DNA from: Foliimonas ilicis
Lineage (GTDB): Bacteria > Pseudomonadota > Alphaproteobacteria > Rhizobiales > Rhizobiaceae
Direction: 5' to 3'
NCBI RefSeq assembly: GCF_039939195.1
Contig: NZ_JBDUUH010000003.1
Coordinates: 1 to 64,000 of the forward strand
DNA: 64,000 nucleotides
The notes beneath the pieces were generated by a model. It saw nothing but the letters and a program-made list of their open reading frames with translations, was not told where the DNA came from and did not search any database. Positions 63,095 to 64,000 of the stretch are shown piece by piece (within the stretch, counting starts at the first letter, position 1; each line of letters begins with the position of its first letter). Position numbers and translations under genes: made by a program.

Positions 63095-63526
63095 TCACTC
63101 AGCCGGAATGTATTTGAGGGTTCCGGCAAGTCGCGGACCGGTTGAACCCTTTATGTCCATCGGATGGTTGATGCCATCGTTTACAGGCACTTCTTCAAAG
63201 TCAAAGGGGCTTACGCCTTCGAGGCAGGCTGCATTGACGCCGTAGAAATCCGGGTTCGAGCGTGGCTTGTGGAATGTATAAATTCCGCATTTCGAGCAGA
63301 AATAGTGCTCGGCTGCATTCGTGTTGAACTGATATTTCGTAAGAGCGTCATCGCCGGAAAATACGGTTATGCCATCTTTCGCAGCCGAGATTACGACGGC
63401 GCCTTTCAACTGGCAGTATGAGCAGGTGCAGCGCCGTGCCGTATGAAGTCCGTTCTTCAGTTTGACGTTGAAGCGAACAGTTCCGCAGTGGCACGATCCA
63501 TCAATCTCCTGAACGTCGAAATTCAT
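63095..63526 (-). CDS. GFA-family (CENP-V/glutathione-dependent formaldehyde-activating-like) protein
   Basis: This 143-residue protein binds zinc through SCHCGTVRF, CTCSYC and CSKCGIYTFHKP, the full GFA cysteine set. The family includes glutathione-dependent formaldehyde-activating enzymes, but most members are uncharacterised. ATG 63526 with AAGGATG upstream is preferred to GTG 63550. Its neighbour is a glutathione S-transferase gene, which may hint at a shared glutathione role. Confidence 0.9.
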   Translation of the reverse strand: MNFDVQEIDGSCHCGTVRFNVKLKNGLHTARRCTCSYCQLKGAVVISAAKDGITVFSGDDALTKYQFNTNAAEHYFCSKCGIYTFHKPRSNPDFYGVNAACLEGVSPFDFEEVPVNDGINHPMDIKGSTGPRLAGTLKYIPAE

Positions 63527-63620
63527 GGAATCATCCTTTTTGAACGGCACACAGTTGACGTTCTTTCATAGAGAATGGGCTGCCGATGCTCAAGCAGTCC
63601 ACTCTCTAAAGTGTGCGGGA

Positions 63621-64000
63621 TCAGCCGGATGGAAACGTTGCCTGCATGGATGGGCGCTTCGATATTTTCTCGAACCATGCCGACAGGTTCGGATGCCTTG
63701 TGCGCCAATCCTTGTTGGCGAAACGGAAATCGAGATAGCCGAGCGTGCATGCAATGGCGATTGCGCCGGCATGGAAATCGCCCGACATCAGGGGCAGCCA
63801 GCGTGTCTCGAGATCGTCCAGACCAGAATCGATCTTCTCCATCTGACCGTCGTACCAATCATCCCACTGCAACTCACCCGGCCGCATGATGCGCTCGTAA
63901 CGGCATAGCAGCGCTGCATCGAGCATCGAGTCACCCAGCGCTTCCAGGGTCAGAACGCTGAACCGCTGCTCATCCTGAGGATAGAGCGTAGGTTTTTCGC
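63621..64000 (-). CDS. Glutathione S-transferase family protein (partial, N-terminus beyond right edge)
   Basis: This is the C-terminal part, about 125 residues, of a GST. It runs from EKPTLYPQDEQRF through the helical C-terminal domain to the stop at 63621. GAIAIACTLGYLDFR is the usual conserved helix and N-cap-type motif. The reading frame stays open to the window edge, so the thioredoxin-fold half lies outside. The substrate is unknown. Confidence 0.88.
   Translation of the reverse strand, partial: EKPTLYPQDEQRFSVLTLEALGDSMLDAALLCRYERIMRPGELQWDDWYDGQMEKIDSGLDDLETRWLPLMSGDFHAGAIAIACTLGYLDFRFANKDWRTRHPNLSAWFEKISKRPSMQATFPSG

Overview
The window is a dense catabolic and transport region from an alphaproteobacterium of the Rhizobiales, most like Brucella/Ochrobactrum (Brucellaceae). 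The main evidence is an intact gguC-gguB-gguA-chvE block with a divergent gbpR-type regulator, an arrangement characteristic of rhizobia, Agrobacterium and Brucellaceae. High GC in third codon positions and many ATGA start/stop overlaps fit the same group. The genus is an inference from gene content and order. I see no rRNA, tRNA, insertion sequence, CRISPR array or prophage gene. Seven separate uptake systems and six dedicated regulators in 64 kb suggest an accessory replicon or second chromosome specialised in scavenging plant- and soil-derived sugars, sugar acids and amines.

Layout from left to right. (1) 1-6299: the start of a TRAP binding protein on the minus strand, then a plus-strand set of a split transketolase, an SDR dehydrogenase, a TIM-barrel enzyme and a fused dihydroxyacetone-type kinase. 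This looks like a route through a C4/C5 ketose. (2) 6463-15446: a GntR/FadR-type regulator, KdgD (5-dehydro-4-deoxyglucarate dehydratase), a dipeptide-type ABC importer and two hydroxyacid dehydrogenases, behind a perfect 13-bp inverted-repeat operator. (3) 15460-16143: an orphan membrane protein. (4) 27040-16414, minus strand: ribose-type ABC importer, alcohol dehydrogenase, FGGY kinase, SorC regulator, deoxyribose-phosphate aldolase and a two-domain ALDH16-type aldehyde dehydrogenase. (5) 32354-27425, minus strand: chvE-gguABC, with gbpR divergent. (6) 33504-40871: LacI regulator, glucose-type ABC importer, TIM-barrel protein and Gfo/Idh oxidoreductase. (7) 48627-40882, minus strand: spermidine/putrescine-type ABC importer with a HAD hydrolase, an amine-oxidase-like flavoprotein and a GMC oxidoreductase; a LysR regulator diverges. 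(8) 49812-50388: a non-coding, hairpin-rich stretch. (9) 53539-50389, minus strand: GntR regulator, aldehyde dehydrogenase and a dehydrogenase resembling D-apionate oxidoisomerase. (10) 53725-62333: a complete TRAP transporter followed by five different dehydrogenases. (11) 62422 to the end: a small secreted orphan, a GFA-family protein and a partial glutathione S-transferase.

The recurring plan is one importer, one local regulator and a short chain of oxidoreductases, kinases and aldolases feeding central metabolism. Six of the binding-protein genes are followed directly by a strong GC-rich hairpin, presumably to keep binding-protein mRNA in excess of the downstream genes. The candidates for undescribed biochemistry are regions 1, 4, 9 and 10. 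Regions 1 and 9 together hold parts resembling the known D-apionate to L-erythrulose route. Regions 4 and 10 have enzyme combinations for which I know no exact precedent. All substrate assignments are inferences.
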